A stretch of 64,000 bases of DNA from ZC4RG35 sp040878345 (GTDB lineage: Bacteria; Actinomycetota; Acidimicrobiia; Spongiisociales; ZC4RG35): contig JBBDML010000027.1 of NCBI GenBank assembly GCA_040878345.1, positions 3,410-67,409 on the forward strand. Direction: 5' to 3'. Position 1 is the stretch's first letter, and every line of letters starts with the position of its first letter. Below the pieces are notes generated by a model. The model saw only the letters and a program-made list of their open reading frames with translations. It did not search any database and was not told the origin of the DNA. The position numbers were made by a program, and so were the translations under genes. Shown piece by piece: positions 23,364-31,423 of the stretch.

Positions 23364-24467
23364 TTGGGCGGCAGACCGATGATCTCGGTGGTCCTACCTG
23401 CCTACAACGAAGAAGCGTTGATCGGCGCGACCCTGAAACTGGTCTGTGAGCACCTCGAGTCCATCGAGTCGCGATACGACTGGGAGGTCCTCGTCGTCGA
23501 TGACGGGTCGAAGGACGCCACTTCCTCGATCGTCGAAGAGTTCTCCTCCGGAGAGCCCCGCGTCGAATTGCTCCGGCATTTCACCAACTTCAACCTGGGC
23601 CAAGCCCTCAGATTCGCGTTCAACCGGGCGAGAGGGGATTACGTGATCACTCTCGACAGCGACCTGAGTTACTCGCCCGAGCACATCACCCTTCTCGCCG
23701 ACGCGATCGTCGAGACCCGGGCCAAGGTGGTCATCGCTTCTCCATACATCAAGGGAGGGAGGGTGACGGCGGTCCCCAAGAGCAGGGAAATGCTGAGCCG
23801 GGTCGCCAACCGACTGCTCGCGGTCACCGCAAAGGGGAGTCTCACCACCGTGACCGGCATGGTGCGAGCGTACGACCGGCGGTTCCTCCAGAGCCTCGAC
23901 CTCAAGGCAACCGATTTCGAGATCAATACCGAGATCATCTACAAGGCCCAGCTGCTCAGGGCCCGGATCGTGGAAGTGCCGGCGCATCTCGATTGGAGTC
24001 GTCAGCGGGCCGTGGGAGAGAGGCGGACATCGAGCATCAAGGTTGGGCGGGCCATTCTCGCCCAGGCATTCTCCAGTTTCTTGTTCCGACCGTTCATGTA
24101 CTTCATCATCCCCGGTTTGGTGATCCTGGTGTTGTCGCTCTACTCGATCGGGTGGGCACTGTTCCACACCATCAGGTTCTGGGTGTCGCCCGAGGTCGAC
24201 GAGTTCTCCGATGCCGTCCTCGCCGCCTTTCAGCTGTCGCCTCACGCCTTCGTGGTGGGTGGCATCAGCCTGATAGTCGCCATTCAGCTGATAAGCCTGG
24301 GGAGCCTCTCAGCACAGAACAAGAGGTACTTCGATGAGCTGTTCCATCTGGGGACCACTGCCTACAAGGAGCAATTGGGCCTCGGCCCGCAGAGGGAGCC
24401 GATCAGGGGATTGCCCGGCGGCATGACGAGCCTTGACGAGCCGCCTGTGGCCGATCATACCGAGTAG
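23364..24467 (+). CDS. Membrane-anchored family 2 glycosyltransferase
   Basis: 367 residues. A GT-A fold typical of dolichol-phosphate-mannose synthase-like enzymes: ISVVLPAYNEEALIGATL, VLVVDDGSKDATS, and the DxD region ITLDSDLSYSPEHI. Two hydrophobic segments near the C terminus (FMYFIIPGLVILVLSLYSIGWALF, FVVGGISLIVAIQLISLGSL) resemble GtrB/DPM-like enzymes that load a sugar onto polyprenyl phosphate. The start is TTG 23364 after GGAGG at 23352-23356. ATG 23379 is the alternative. It overlaps the convergent deacetylase by 13 bases. Confidence 0.88.
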   Translation: MGGRPMISVVLPAYNEEALIGATLKLVCEHLESIESRYDWEVLVVDDGSKDATSSIVEEFSSGEPRVELLRHFTNFNLGQALRFAFNRARGDYVITLDSDLSYSPEHITLLADAIVETRAKVVIASPYIKGGRVTAVPKSREMLSRVANRLLAVTAKGSLTTVTGMVRAYDRRFLQSLDLKATDFEINTEIIYKAQLLRARIVEVPAHLDWSRQRAVGERRTSSIKVGRAILAQAFSSFLFRPFMYFIIPGLVILVLSLYSIGWALFHTIRFWVSPEVDEFSDAVLAAFQLSPHAFVVGGISLIVAIQLISLGSLSAQNKRYFDELFHLGTTAYKEQLGLGPQREPIRGLPGGMTSLDEPPVADHTE

Positions 24468-25417
24468 TCAGGGACTCGAACCGTGTCGATGGCGACGCCT
24501 GCCACATAATCCTCCATCGGCACCAAGGCGTAACTCTCCTCGAGTTGGTCGAGGAAGCCATGAGCCAGTTCCAGCTTCCTCTCGGAGATCAGGTCCATCC
24601 CTGGAAAGAACCCGAGATCACGATCATCGTCTGCGCCGATGAAGTCGAGTGGATGGAGGAGCATCGATGGGGGATTGCCCACCAGCCGGCAAAAGGTGAG
24701 GGCGGTTCGGAAGTAGGCGGAAGCGACTGGCCGGGCCTTTCCTCCCAGATAGGTGAGATAGCTGAGGTGAATCGGTGTTCGAAGCCCGGGAAGGGTGGTG
24801 ACCGGGACTTCGATCAGCGATTCACCGACACCGAGCTTCCAGGCGAAGGGCTTGTTGGGCCGGAACGCGGTGCTCAGAGTCCCGAACAGCTCCTCCCGCT
24901 GCGCCCTCTCCTCGGGGCTCAGATCGGTGGTCCGGAGGTAGTAGGCCCGCCCGATTGGGCTGAGGATGTTGGGGAAGACGGTGGCGTCGTACAGATACCC
25001 CCTGCGCCCGAGTTGAGCGATCACCTCGTCGCTCATGGAGAAGCCTGGGCCCCTGAACCCGCGGGGCCTGTGACCCGTGGCCGCTTCGATGGCCTCTTCG
25101 GAGCGTTCGAGCTCGTCAGTGACCTGAGCAGGGGTGAACCGTTGGAGCCAAGGCAGATGGCCGAAGCTGTGGTTGGCTATGCGATGGCCCCGTCGGGCCA
25201 GCTCCCCGAGCAGATCCCGGTGCTGGTCCATTGTCGCATCACGACCGACGACGAAGAAGGTGATCTTGAGTCCCCTCTTATCGAGGAAGTCGAGGACCCG
25301 GGGCACCAGGACCGAGAGGTAGCTCGGGTAGGTGTCCCATGACGCGTCCCCGTGAGTCATCAGATACGACCACTTGTTGTCGAGGTCCAATGAGAGTGGT
25401 GCCACCGGCCTCGTCAC
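24455..25417 (-). CDS. Polysaccharide deacetylase (CE4 / NodB family)
   Basis: 320 residues. LSLDLDNKW holds the catalytic and metal-binding Asp pair. KITFFVVGRDA and HRIANHSFGHLPW give the His-x3-His metal ligands, and GFRGPGFSMSD is motif 3. Lacks a signal peptide, so a cytoplasmic action on lipid-linked or nucleotide-linked N-acetyl sugars is plausible, although secreted action cannot be excluded. Its start overlaps the next gene by 4 bases (ATGA-type), placing it at the 3' end of the minus-strand sugar operon. Confidence 0.88.
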   Translation of the reverse strand: MTRPVAPLSLDLDNKWSYLMTHGDASWDTYPSYLSVLVPRVLDFLDKRGLKITFFVVGRDATMDQHRDLLGELARRGHRIANHSFGHLPWLQRFTPAQVTDELERSEEAIEAATGHRPRGFRGPGFSMSDEVIAQLGRRGYLYDATVFPNILSPIGRAYYLRTTDLSPEERAQREELFGTLSTAFRPNKPFAWKLGVGESLIEVPVTTLPGLRTPIHLSYLTYLGGKARPVASAYFRTALTFCRLVGNPPSMLLHPLDFIGADDDRDLGFFPGMDLISERKLELAHGFLDQLEESYALVPMEDYVAGVAIDTVRVPDYSV

Positions 25418-26781
25418 GCCGGGGCCCCGAGGAGGATCGGTTCGACGTCGGCTTCGAGGAGAGACCGATCGTAGGTCATTTCACCTGTCAGCACCGGCAA
25501 GGCTCTGGCCGCCAGCTGGACGGTCTCGTTGACATTCAGCGTCCCATTGAGGATCTGGGCCGAGCTCACCGCATAAACGCCCTTGACCGACGTCTGCATC
25601 GGCGGGATCCGCTCCGAATAGCCGATGGTGGGTATCGGGAAGACATAGGGGACCCGGGACACCTTGAAGGCCTTCACGCTGGCCATGTCAAAGCCGGGGA
25701 ACATGTCGGCGATTGCCGAGGTGAAGCTGGCTCTCACCTCATCATCCGACTGTGTGTTGATCCTGTCGTTTGCCGTCGTGTAACGGGGAAGATAGGTGAG
25801 GGCGAGCCCGCCAAACTCCGCCCGATCGACGAGGGCGGACATCTCGATGACACCGGTGAAAGGCAGGTGGTCGTCGGTGATGTTGGTCACGTAGAACCCG
25901 CCAAGACCGACATCGGTCAGCATCGAGGCGCAGACGATCCCCTGGTATTGGACAGCAGACATGGTCGCCTGCTCCGATGGCTCGATCCCTGCGATGAGCC
26001 TTGCGGCGATCGGCGAGGCGGCCGTGACAACCACGCGATCGAGCGATATCGCCTCCCCGCCGATGCAGATCTCCACCCCGGCGGGTGAGGGCCCCACACT
26101 CGAAACCCTGGCCCCAAGGACGATCTCGACTCCGAGGGCTTCCAACTCGACGGCAAAGCGAGCCAGGATCCTGGAGTAGCCACCGGCGACATACCCGAAC
26201 ATCTCCTTCTTGAGCCCGCTGCGCCGGGCGGCGTACAACCTCTGGATCGTGGTCCAGATGAAGGCAGCAGAGGTTCGCCGGTAGTTGTCTCCCAGCTTGG
26301 AGCGGAGGAGTGGAAGCCAGAACTCCTCGAACGCCCGGTCTCCGGAGTGTCGCCGTAGCCAGTCCTCAACCGGGATCTGCTCGAGGCGCCTCCAGTTGTG
26401 GAGCCTTGAGCCATAGATGATGGTCCACCCCATTCGGAGCTTGTCGACCATGCGCAGCGGCGGGAATCGGAGGTACTCCAGCGTGTTGGAGACCGAGTAG
26501 AGCCGACCGCCCGAATAGACGCCGGTCCGGGTCTCCACCCATCTCAATTCGTCGGTGAGACCGAGGCGGTCGAGTAGGGACAGCAGATGCCTGTCACTGT
26601 TCAGGGTCACGTGGTAATGCCGATCCCAGGTGACGTCACCGATCTGCCAGGCCGATGCCAGCCCGCCCAACTCTTCGGCGGCCTCGAATAGGGTGACCTG
26701 GTGGCCGCGGTCGCGGAGCCACATCGCCAGGGACATGCCCAGGATTCCGCCACCCACCACCCCCCACCTCTCCGGGCTCAT
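25414..26781 (-). CDS. FAD-dependent oxidoreductase in polysaccharide operon
   Basis: 455 residues. WGVVGGGILGMSLAMWLRDRGH is the FAD-binding Rossmann motif, followed by EAAEELGGLASAW and the C-terminal VKGVYAVSSAQILNGTLNVNETV. It belongs to the amine oxidase / protoporphyrinogen oxidase-like clan, a type often found in O-antigen and exopolysaccharide loci with unknown chemistry. Tightly coupled to wecB-like upstream and the deacetylase downstream by 4-base overlaps. Confidence 0.82.
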   Translation of the reverse strand: MSPERWGVVGGGILGMSLAMWLRDRGHQVTLFEAAEELGGLASAWQIGDVTWDRHYHVTLNSDRHLLSLLDRLGLTDELRWVETRTGVYSGGRLYSVSNTLEYLRFPPLRMVDKLRMGWTIIYGSRLHNWRRLEQIPVEDWLRRHSGDRAFEEFWLPLLRSKLGDNYRRTSAAFIWTTIQRLYAARRSGLKKEMFGYVAGGYSRILARFAVELEALGVEIVLGARVSSVGPSPAGVEICIGGEAISLDRVVVTAASPIAARLIAGIEPSEQATMSAVQYQGIVCASMLTDVGLGGFYVTNITDDHLPFTGVIEMSALVDRAEFGGLALTYLPRYTTANDRINTQSDDEVRASFTSAIADMFPGFDMASVKAFKVSRVPYVFPIPTIGYSERIPPMQTSVKGVYAVSSAQILNGTLNVNETVQLAARALPVLTGEMTYDRSLLEADVEPILLGAPA

Positions 26782-27899
26782 GAGGCTTCTGCGTCGGTCG
26801 AGGCCCCGAGGGTTTGGAGTAGCCGGTCGAGAATGGCCGAGGACACCCTGGTGCCTTCGCCGTATAGCGGTGGGCGCTCAGGTAGCGGGCCGGCCATCAT
26901 CCTCATCGCACCCTTGCTGATGCGCCGCCGGTCTGCTCCGGCTAGGACATTCCACCCGTTGTCGACGGTCTCCACCCATTCCGTCTCGTCACGCATGGTC
27001 ACACAGGGAGTATCGAGCCAGTACGCCTCTTTCTGGAGCCCCCCCGAGTCGGTCAGGAGGAGCGCGGCACTCTGAACCAGGGTCACGGTCTCAAGATGTG
27101 GCAACGGGTCGATCATCACCACCCCAGCGTCGAGTAGATGTGCCTCCATCCTCGCCCGGGTCCGCGGGTGCACCGGGAAGATCACAGACACTCCCTGTCG
27201 GGCGACATCGGAGATCCCCAAGAGGATCTGGCCCAGCCGGTCGGGGGCATCGGTGTTCTCGGCGCGGTGGGTGGTGGCGACCGCATACTCGCCGGGGGCC
27301 AATCCAAGCCGGGCCAACATGCTCGTCTGCCCGGCGCCGAGGCTGAGGGCATGGAGCAATGACTCGTACATGACGTCACCGGTGAGGTGGACCCCTTTGG
27401 TGACTCCCTCGGCGGCCAGATTGGAGACTGCGGTCTCGGAGGGGCAGAAGAGGATGCTGGCGACATGATCGGTGACCTTGCGGTTGATCTCCTCGGGCAT
27501 TGCGGAGTTGAAAGAGCGCAGGCCCGACTCGACGTGAGCCAACGGGATTTTGAGCTTGGCGGCGGCTAGGGCACCGGCGAGGGTGCTGTTGGTATCCCCG
27601 AACACCATCACAACATCAGGGGCCAGGGCCTGGAGCACAGGGTCGAGTCGTCCCAGCATCTCACCAGTCTGTGCTCCCTGCGAGCCTGGGCCCACCCCGA
27701 GATGGCTCACAGGGTCAGGTAGCCCGAGCTGGTCGAAGAAGGCCTGGGACATGTTCTCGTCGTAGTGCTGGCCGGTGTGGACCATGGCGTGCTCGATGGC
27801 CCCTGGTGGGGCATAGGTGGCTCTGATGGACCGTGCGATCGGGCCAACCTGGACGAATTCAGGTCGGGCGCCGACCACGGTGACCAGCCGCAATGTCAT
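26778..27899 (-). CDS. UDP-N-acetylglucosamine 2-epimerase family protein (WecB/WbpI-like)
   Basis: 373 residues. Non-hydrolysing 2-epimerase fold: LVTVVGARPEFVQVGPI, HTGQHYDENMSQAFF, GDTNSTLAGALAA, HVESGLRSF, PEEINRKVTDHVA, TGDVMYESL, THRAENTD and DSGGLQKEAYWLDTPCVTMR. Interconverts UDP-GlcNAc and UDP-ManNAc, or the 2,3-diacetamido uronic acid forms when it acts as WbpI. The WbpB/E/D-like genes beside it favour the latter. It overlaps the flanking genes by 4 bases on both sides. Confidence 0.9.
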   Translation of the reverse strand: MTLRLVTVVGARPEFVQVGPIARSIRATYAPPGAIEHAMVHTGQHYDENMSQAFFDQLGLPDPVSHLGVGPGSQGAQTGEMLGRLDPVLQALAPDVVMVFGDTNSTLAGALAAAKLKIPLAHVESGLRSFNSAMPEEINRKVTDHVASILFCPSETAVSNLAAEGVTKGVHLTGDVMYESLLHALSLGAGQTSMLARLGLAPGEYAVATTHRAENTDAPDRLGQILLGISDVARQGVSVIFPVHPRTRARMEAHLLDAGVVMIDPLPHLETVTLVQSAALLLTDSGGLQKEAYWLDTPCVTMRDETEWVETVDNGWNVLAGADRRRISKGAMRMMAGPLPERPPLYGEGTRVSSAILDRLLQTLGASTDAEAS

Positions 27900-28870
27900 C
27901 TGACGAAGCGGCCTCGAAGCATGGCCTCGGCGATCTCCATCACGTCGATGCCCTCCTCCAGGGATACGATCTGTGCTTCGGGCAATCCGAGGATGGCATC
28001 ACGAAAGCCCTCCAACTCCGACTGGAGTGGCTCGGGTTTCCTGATGGCATAGCGTGTGATGTCTCCCTCGGACACTCCCTTGAGGCGAGCCATCTCCTCC
28101 CATTCGACCGGGATGGCGGCGTTGGAGTAGAAGGTGAGATCAGATGTGAGGAGATCGGCGATGAGGGCTCCCCTCTCACCGAGCACAGTCACCGAGCGCC
28201 TCTTGGCCGGGGTCAGCCAATTGACCGAGATGGAGACCACGGTGTCGTCCTCCAATCGACCGACTGCTTCCACCAGGTCCTCACGATCCGTGCCGATCTG
28301 ATTACCGAGCTCGGCAGTGAGGCTCCGGAACCTCCCCAGAAGCCAATGGACGATGTCGATGTCATGGCTGGCGAGGTCTCGGACCACCCCGGTCTCGTAG
28401 GTGCGCAATGGGAACGGGCCGGCTCGTCTGGTGGCGATGGAGAACACCTTCCCCAGGCAACGTTGGTTGAGCCGATTCTTCAGCTCCTGGAGCGCAGGGT
28501 TGAATCGCTCGATGTGGCCGACCGCACTCGTGAGGCCGGTGCCCGAGAAGGCGTCGCGTATGGCAAGGGCACCATCGAGATCGTTGGCCATCGGCTTCTC
28601 GATCAGGGTGTGCACCCCGGCTTCGGCGAGTCGGATGGCACACTTCTCGTGCTCCTCTGCAGGGGTGGCGAGGACCACGCCATCGACACCGGCGTCGATC
28701 ATGTCCTCGAGGGACGGGTAGAGCGGGAACCCACCAAGGGCCCGGTGAATGTCCCCTGCTGGGTCGGCGCCCCCCACGAACGTGATCCCGTCGAGCCGGG
28801 CCAGCACTCTGGCGTGGTTACGGCCCATATATCCCAGCCCGGCCACGCCGATTCGTGGCCCGTCAGGCAC
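27896..28870 (-). CDS. Gfo/Idh/MocA oxidoreductase, WbpB/WlbA-like
   Basis: 324 residues from GTG 28870. RIGVAGLGYMGRNHARVLARL is the NAD-binding motif. GVVLATPAEEHEKCAIRLAEAG, HTLIEKPMA (the conserved EKP) and GHIERFNPAL follow. WbpB-type enzymes oxidise C3 of UDP-GlcNAcA, giving the 3-keto sugar used by WbpE. Assignment is based on fold plus the adjacent aminotransferase and acetyltransferase. A longer reading from ATG 28918 overlaps the upstream gene by 56 bases and is less likely. Confidence 0.85.
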   Translation of the reverse strand: MPDGPRIGVAGLGYMGRNHARVLARLDGITFVGGADPAGDIHRALGGFPLYPSLEDMIDAGVDGVVLATPAEEHEKCAIRLAEAGVHTLIEKPMANDLDGALAIRDAFSGTGLTSAVGHIERFNPALQELKNRLNQRCLGKVFSIATRRAGPFPLRTYETGVVRDLASHDIDIVHWLLGRFRSLTAELGNQIGTDREDLVEAVGRLEDDTVVSISVNWLTPAKRRSVTVLGERGALIADLLTSDLTFYSNAAIPVEWEEMARLKGVSEGDITRYAIRKPEPLQSELEGFRDAILGLPEAQIVSLEEGIDVMEIAEAMLRGRFVR

Positions 28871-29936
28871 GTCCCACCCCCTGGTTGACCACAGAGATGA
28901 CCTTCGCTTGCTCGTCATCAGTGAGATCCGGTCGAATCGGTAATGAGATCACTTCCCGAGCCGCCGTCTCGGTGTCGTGGAGTGAGATCGGCTGGTCGCG
29001 GTAGGTATCCTGTAGATGGACAGGCACGGGGTAGTAGAGCCCGTAACCGACACCCTCCAGCTCCAGCGAACGGATGAGGCTTTCCCGGTTTGGCACACGT
29101 ACGACGTACTGGTGGTAGCCGTGCACAGCCTCCGGGGCTACATACGGAGTGTCGAGGCCGGAGCGCAACTCTCGCTCGTAGTTCGCCGCAAGCTGATGCC
29201 GGCGGGTCTGCAACTCGGCCATTCTGGAGAGCTGCACTCGTCCGATGGCTGCCTCGATATCGGTCATCCTCGAGTTCGAGGACACCTGGAGCCGCCCGTC
29301 GACCACTCTGCTCTGGTGGGACCGCAGGGCTCGAGCGATGTCGGCTATCCGGTGGTCGGAGGTGGTCAACATCCCCCCTTCGCCGGTGGTCAGATTCTTG
29401 GTGGCGTAGAAGGAGAAGCTGGCAAAGACACCGAACGAGCCGACGCTCGCACCCCTCCAAGAGGCGCCGATACCCTGAGCCGCATCCTCCAGCAGGTGGA
29501 TTCCCCTCTCATCGCAGAGGGCGCCGAGACCGTCCATGTCGGCCGGGTGCCCGTACAGATGGACCGCGACCACGGCCTTGGTGTCTCTCCCCACGTGAGG
29601 TTCGACGGTGGCGGCGGTCAGGCAGTACGTCTTCGGGTCGATGTCGGCGAAAACGGGTGTCGCCCCCACCCGGCGGACCGCATTGGCGGTGGCTATGAAA
29701 GTGAAGGATGGGACGACCACCTCGTCGCCCGGCCCTATCCCCAGTGCTTGGAGGCCGATCTCGATGGTGACGGTCCCGTTTGCAACTGCAACGGCGTGTT
29801 GGGCGCCGACGGCTGAGGCGAGCTCCTCCTCGAATGCGACGACCTCCGGACCCTGGGCCAGTCGGCCGCTCCGGAGCACCCTCTCCACGGCTGCTATCTC
29901 CGGGTCACCGATCAGGGGGTGAGAGTGCTCGATCAC
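28863..29936 (-). CDS. DegT/DnrJ/EryC1 sugar aminotransferase, WbpE-like
   Basis: 357 residues. PLP-dependent transamination of a keto-sugar nucleotide. GRLAQGPEVVAFEEELA, VVVPSFTFIATANAV, HLYGHPADMDGL, LLEDAAQGIGA and SFYATKNLTTGEGG, in which the Lys carries PLP, are conserved. Paired with the WbpB-like dehydrogenase it would make the 3-amino sugar. Start ATG 29936 overlaps the acetyltransferase by 4 bases. Confidence 0.9.
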   Translation of the reverse strand: MIEHSHPLIGDPEIAAVERVLRSGRLAQGPEVVAFEEELASAVGAQHAVAVANGTVTIEIGLQALGIGPGDEVVVPSFTFIATANAVRRVGATPVFADIDPKTYCLTAATVEPHVGRDTKAVVAVHLYGHPADMDGLGALCDERGIHLLEDAAQGIGASWRGASVGSFGVFASFSFYATKNLTTGEGGMLTTSDHRIADIARALRSHQSRVVDGRLQVSSNSRMTDIEAAIGRVQLSRMAELQTRRHQLAANYERELRSGLDTPYVAPEAVHGYHQYVVRVPNRESLIRSLELEGVGYGLYYPVPVHLQDTYRDQPISLHDTETAAREVISLPIRPDLTDDEQAKVISVVNQGVGRA

Positions 29937-30547
29937 CGAGCCTCCTCCATCACACCGTCCAGCAGGCGGTAACGGTCGCCGGTGCCCGGGTCGACAAAGC
30001 CATCTTCATCCTCGACCAGACGCCGACCGGCCTTCCCCACCCATCCAACCCGGGTGGCGGGATTACCCACCACCAGCGCATGCGAGGGCACGTCTCCGGT
30101 GACCACTGCCCCCGCGCCTACGAGGGCCCAGGCACCGATGTTGACCCCGCCCACCAGCACGGCTCCAGCGCCAATTGCAGCCCCGCTGTCTATCGTCACC
30201 CCGGCCGCCAGCCAGTCGTCAGGTCCTTTGGGGGTGCCGTCTGGTTTGACTGCACGAGGATGTCGGTCGTTGGTGAGGATCGCACCGGGCCCGATGAACA
30301 CCCCATCGCCGAGGATGGCCGGCCAATAGAGCAAGGAGGCGTTCTGGATCTTGCAGTTGGCGCCAATGCGAACGTCGTGGTCGATGTAAACGTTGCGGCC
30401 GATGACCGTGTCCGGCCCGATGATCGCCCCCTCCCTGACCTGGGTCAGGTCCCACACCACGGAGCGATCCCCGATCGACGCCCCTGGCGAGACCATGGCA
30501 GTTGGGGCGACCGTTGTCCGACCATGGACTCTCTCGACGGCGCTCAT
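29933..30547 (-). CDS. Left-handed beta-helix acetyltransferase, WbpD-like
   Basis: 204 residues from ATG 30547. Hexapeptide repeats run from about residue 10 to 165 (VAPTAMVSPGASIGDRSVVW, IGPDTVIGRNVYIDHDVRIG, IGAGAVLVGGVNIGAWALVGAGAVV). FIGPGAILTNDRHPRA has the catalytic-type His region, and ALVVGNPATRVGWVGKAGRR is characteristic of the WbpD/WlbB group, which N-acetylates the 3-amino group using acetyl-CoA. An in-frame ATG at 30595 would overlap the upstream gene. Confidence 0.88.
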   Translation of the reverse strand: MSAVERVHGRTTVAPTAMVSPGASIGDRSVVWDLTQVREGAIIGPDTVIGRNVYIDHDVRIGANCKIQNASLLYWPAILGDGVFIGPGAILTNDRHPRAVKPDGTPKGPDDWLAAGVTIDSGAAIGAGAVLVGGVNIGAWALVGAGAVVTGDVPSHALVVGNPATRVGWVGKAGRRLVEDEDGFVDPGTGDRYRLLDGVMEEAR

Positions 30548-30548
30548 C

Positions 30549-31232
30549 TCAGTAACCCTTTCGACCACCGACCATCGCAAGGGGGGTCTCAGCAAGTATG
30601 CGAAGGTCGTGGAGAAGACCGATGTGCTCGAGGTAATCGAGATCGAGTTCGGTGCATTCGTGCATCAGCTTGCCGTTGCGGTGGGAAACCTGCCAGGGAC
30701 CGGTGACTCCGGGCTTGACTTGATGTCTCTGGTGTTGCCATGGCTCGTATTGCCTCACGATATCGGGCAACTCTGGCCGGGGCCCAACCAGGCTCATGTC
30801 ACCCTTGACAACGTTCCAGAATTGAGGCAACTCGTCGAGGCGCATTCTCCTCAACACCCTTCCCACCGGGGCAACCCGAGGATCGTTGAGCGACTTGTGT
30901 GTCAGGCGCCGTTCCTCGCCGTGGTAGCCCCTATGCCCCGACCGACGATCGGGGACCATGGTTCTCAGCTTGTGGAGCCGGAACGACCGGCCGTCGAGCC
31001 CAATACGTTCTTGCGAGTAGAACACCGGCCTGCCCAGCCGTATCAGGATGACCAGCCCGGCGATGATGATGATCGGGCTGAAAAAAGTCAACAGGAACAG
31101 GCCAATCACTCTGTCCAAGATGGGTTTGACCAGGTTTACGTAGGGCCCGGACGGGCGAGGAGTTGCCACGCCGCTGCGCACATTGCCGTTCAATGGTGAG
31201 GATGATGGTGAGTCACCACCATGAGTCTTCAT
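30549..31232 (-). CDS. Polyprenyl-phosphate sugar-1-phosphate transferase (priming enzyme)
   Basis: 227 residues. One N-terminal membrane segment (RVIGLFLLTFFSPIIIIAGLVIL) followed by the catalytic domain: PVFYSQERIGLDGRSFRLHKLRTM, LRRMRLDELPQFWNVVKGDMSLVGPRPE, VKPGVTGPWQVSHR, and YLEHIGLLHDLRIL. This is the bacterial sugar transferase family (WcaJ C-terminal domain, PglC-like). It starts the repeat unit on undecaprenyl phosphate at the membrane. Lacks the large N-terminal five-helix region of WcaJ. First gene of the minus-strand set down to 24455. Confidence 0.92.
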   Translation of the reverse strand: MKTHGGDSPSSSPLNGNVRSGVATPRPSGPYVNLVKPILDRVIGLFLLTFFSPIIIIAGLVILIRLGRPVFYSQERIGLDGRSFRLHKLRTMVPDRRSGHRGYHGEERRLTHKSLNDPRVAPVGRVLRRMRLDELPQFWNVVKGDMSLVGPRPELPDIVRQYEPWQHQRHQVKPGVTGPWQVSHRNGKLMHECTELDLDYLEHIGLLHDLRILAETPLAMVGGRKGY

Positions 31233-31423
31233 TGCCCCCAGCTCCCAGAAATCGCCTATAGCCCCGCGGACCCCGTTGTTCGCCCCGTGACACTACCACC
31301 ACCCACAGTGGTGGGGCAATGCCGAATCCCTCCGAAGTTTCCCGAACTGACCACTATTTGTAGTCAGGTCCCTCGCTCCGAGGTTTCGGATCGCCGGTCC
31401 CGCTGGCTCTACCACCTAGTTGG
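31233..31423 (-). promoter_or_regulatory. Spacer upstream of the sugar operon
   Basis: 191 bases between the GT-C gene end and the priming enzyme start, likely carrying a terminator for the former and a promoter for the latter. CCACCAC (near 31300) can pair with GTGGTGG across a 5-base loop, and CTGACTAC with GTGGTCA on the minus strand. Neither is followed by a clear U-tract. Confidence 0.35.

Noticed and set aside
28870..28918. ATG 28918 start for the WbpB-like dehydrogenase
   Set aside because: It adds 16 residues without similarity to the Rossmann start and overlaps the aminotransferase by 56 bases. GTG 28870 gives an 8-base overlap.
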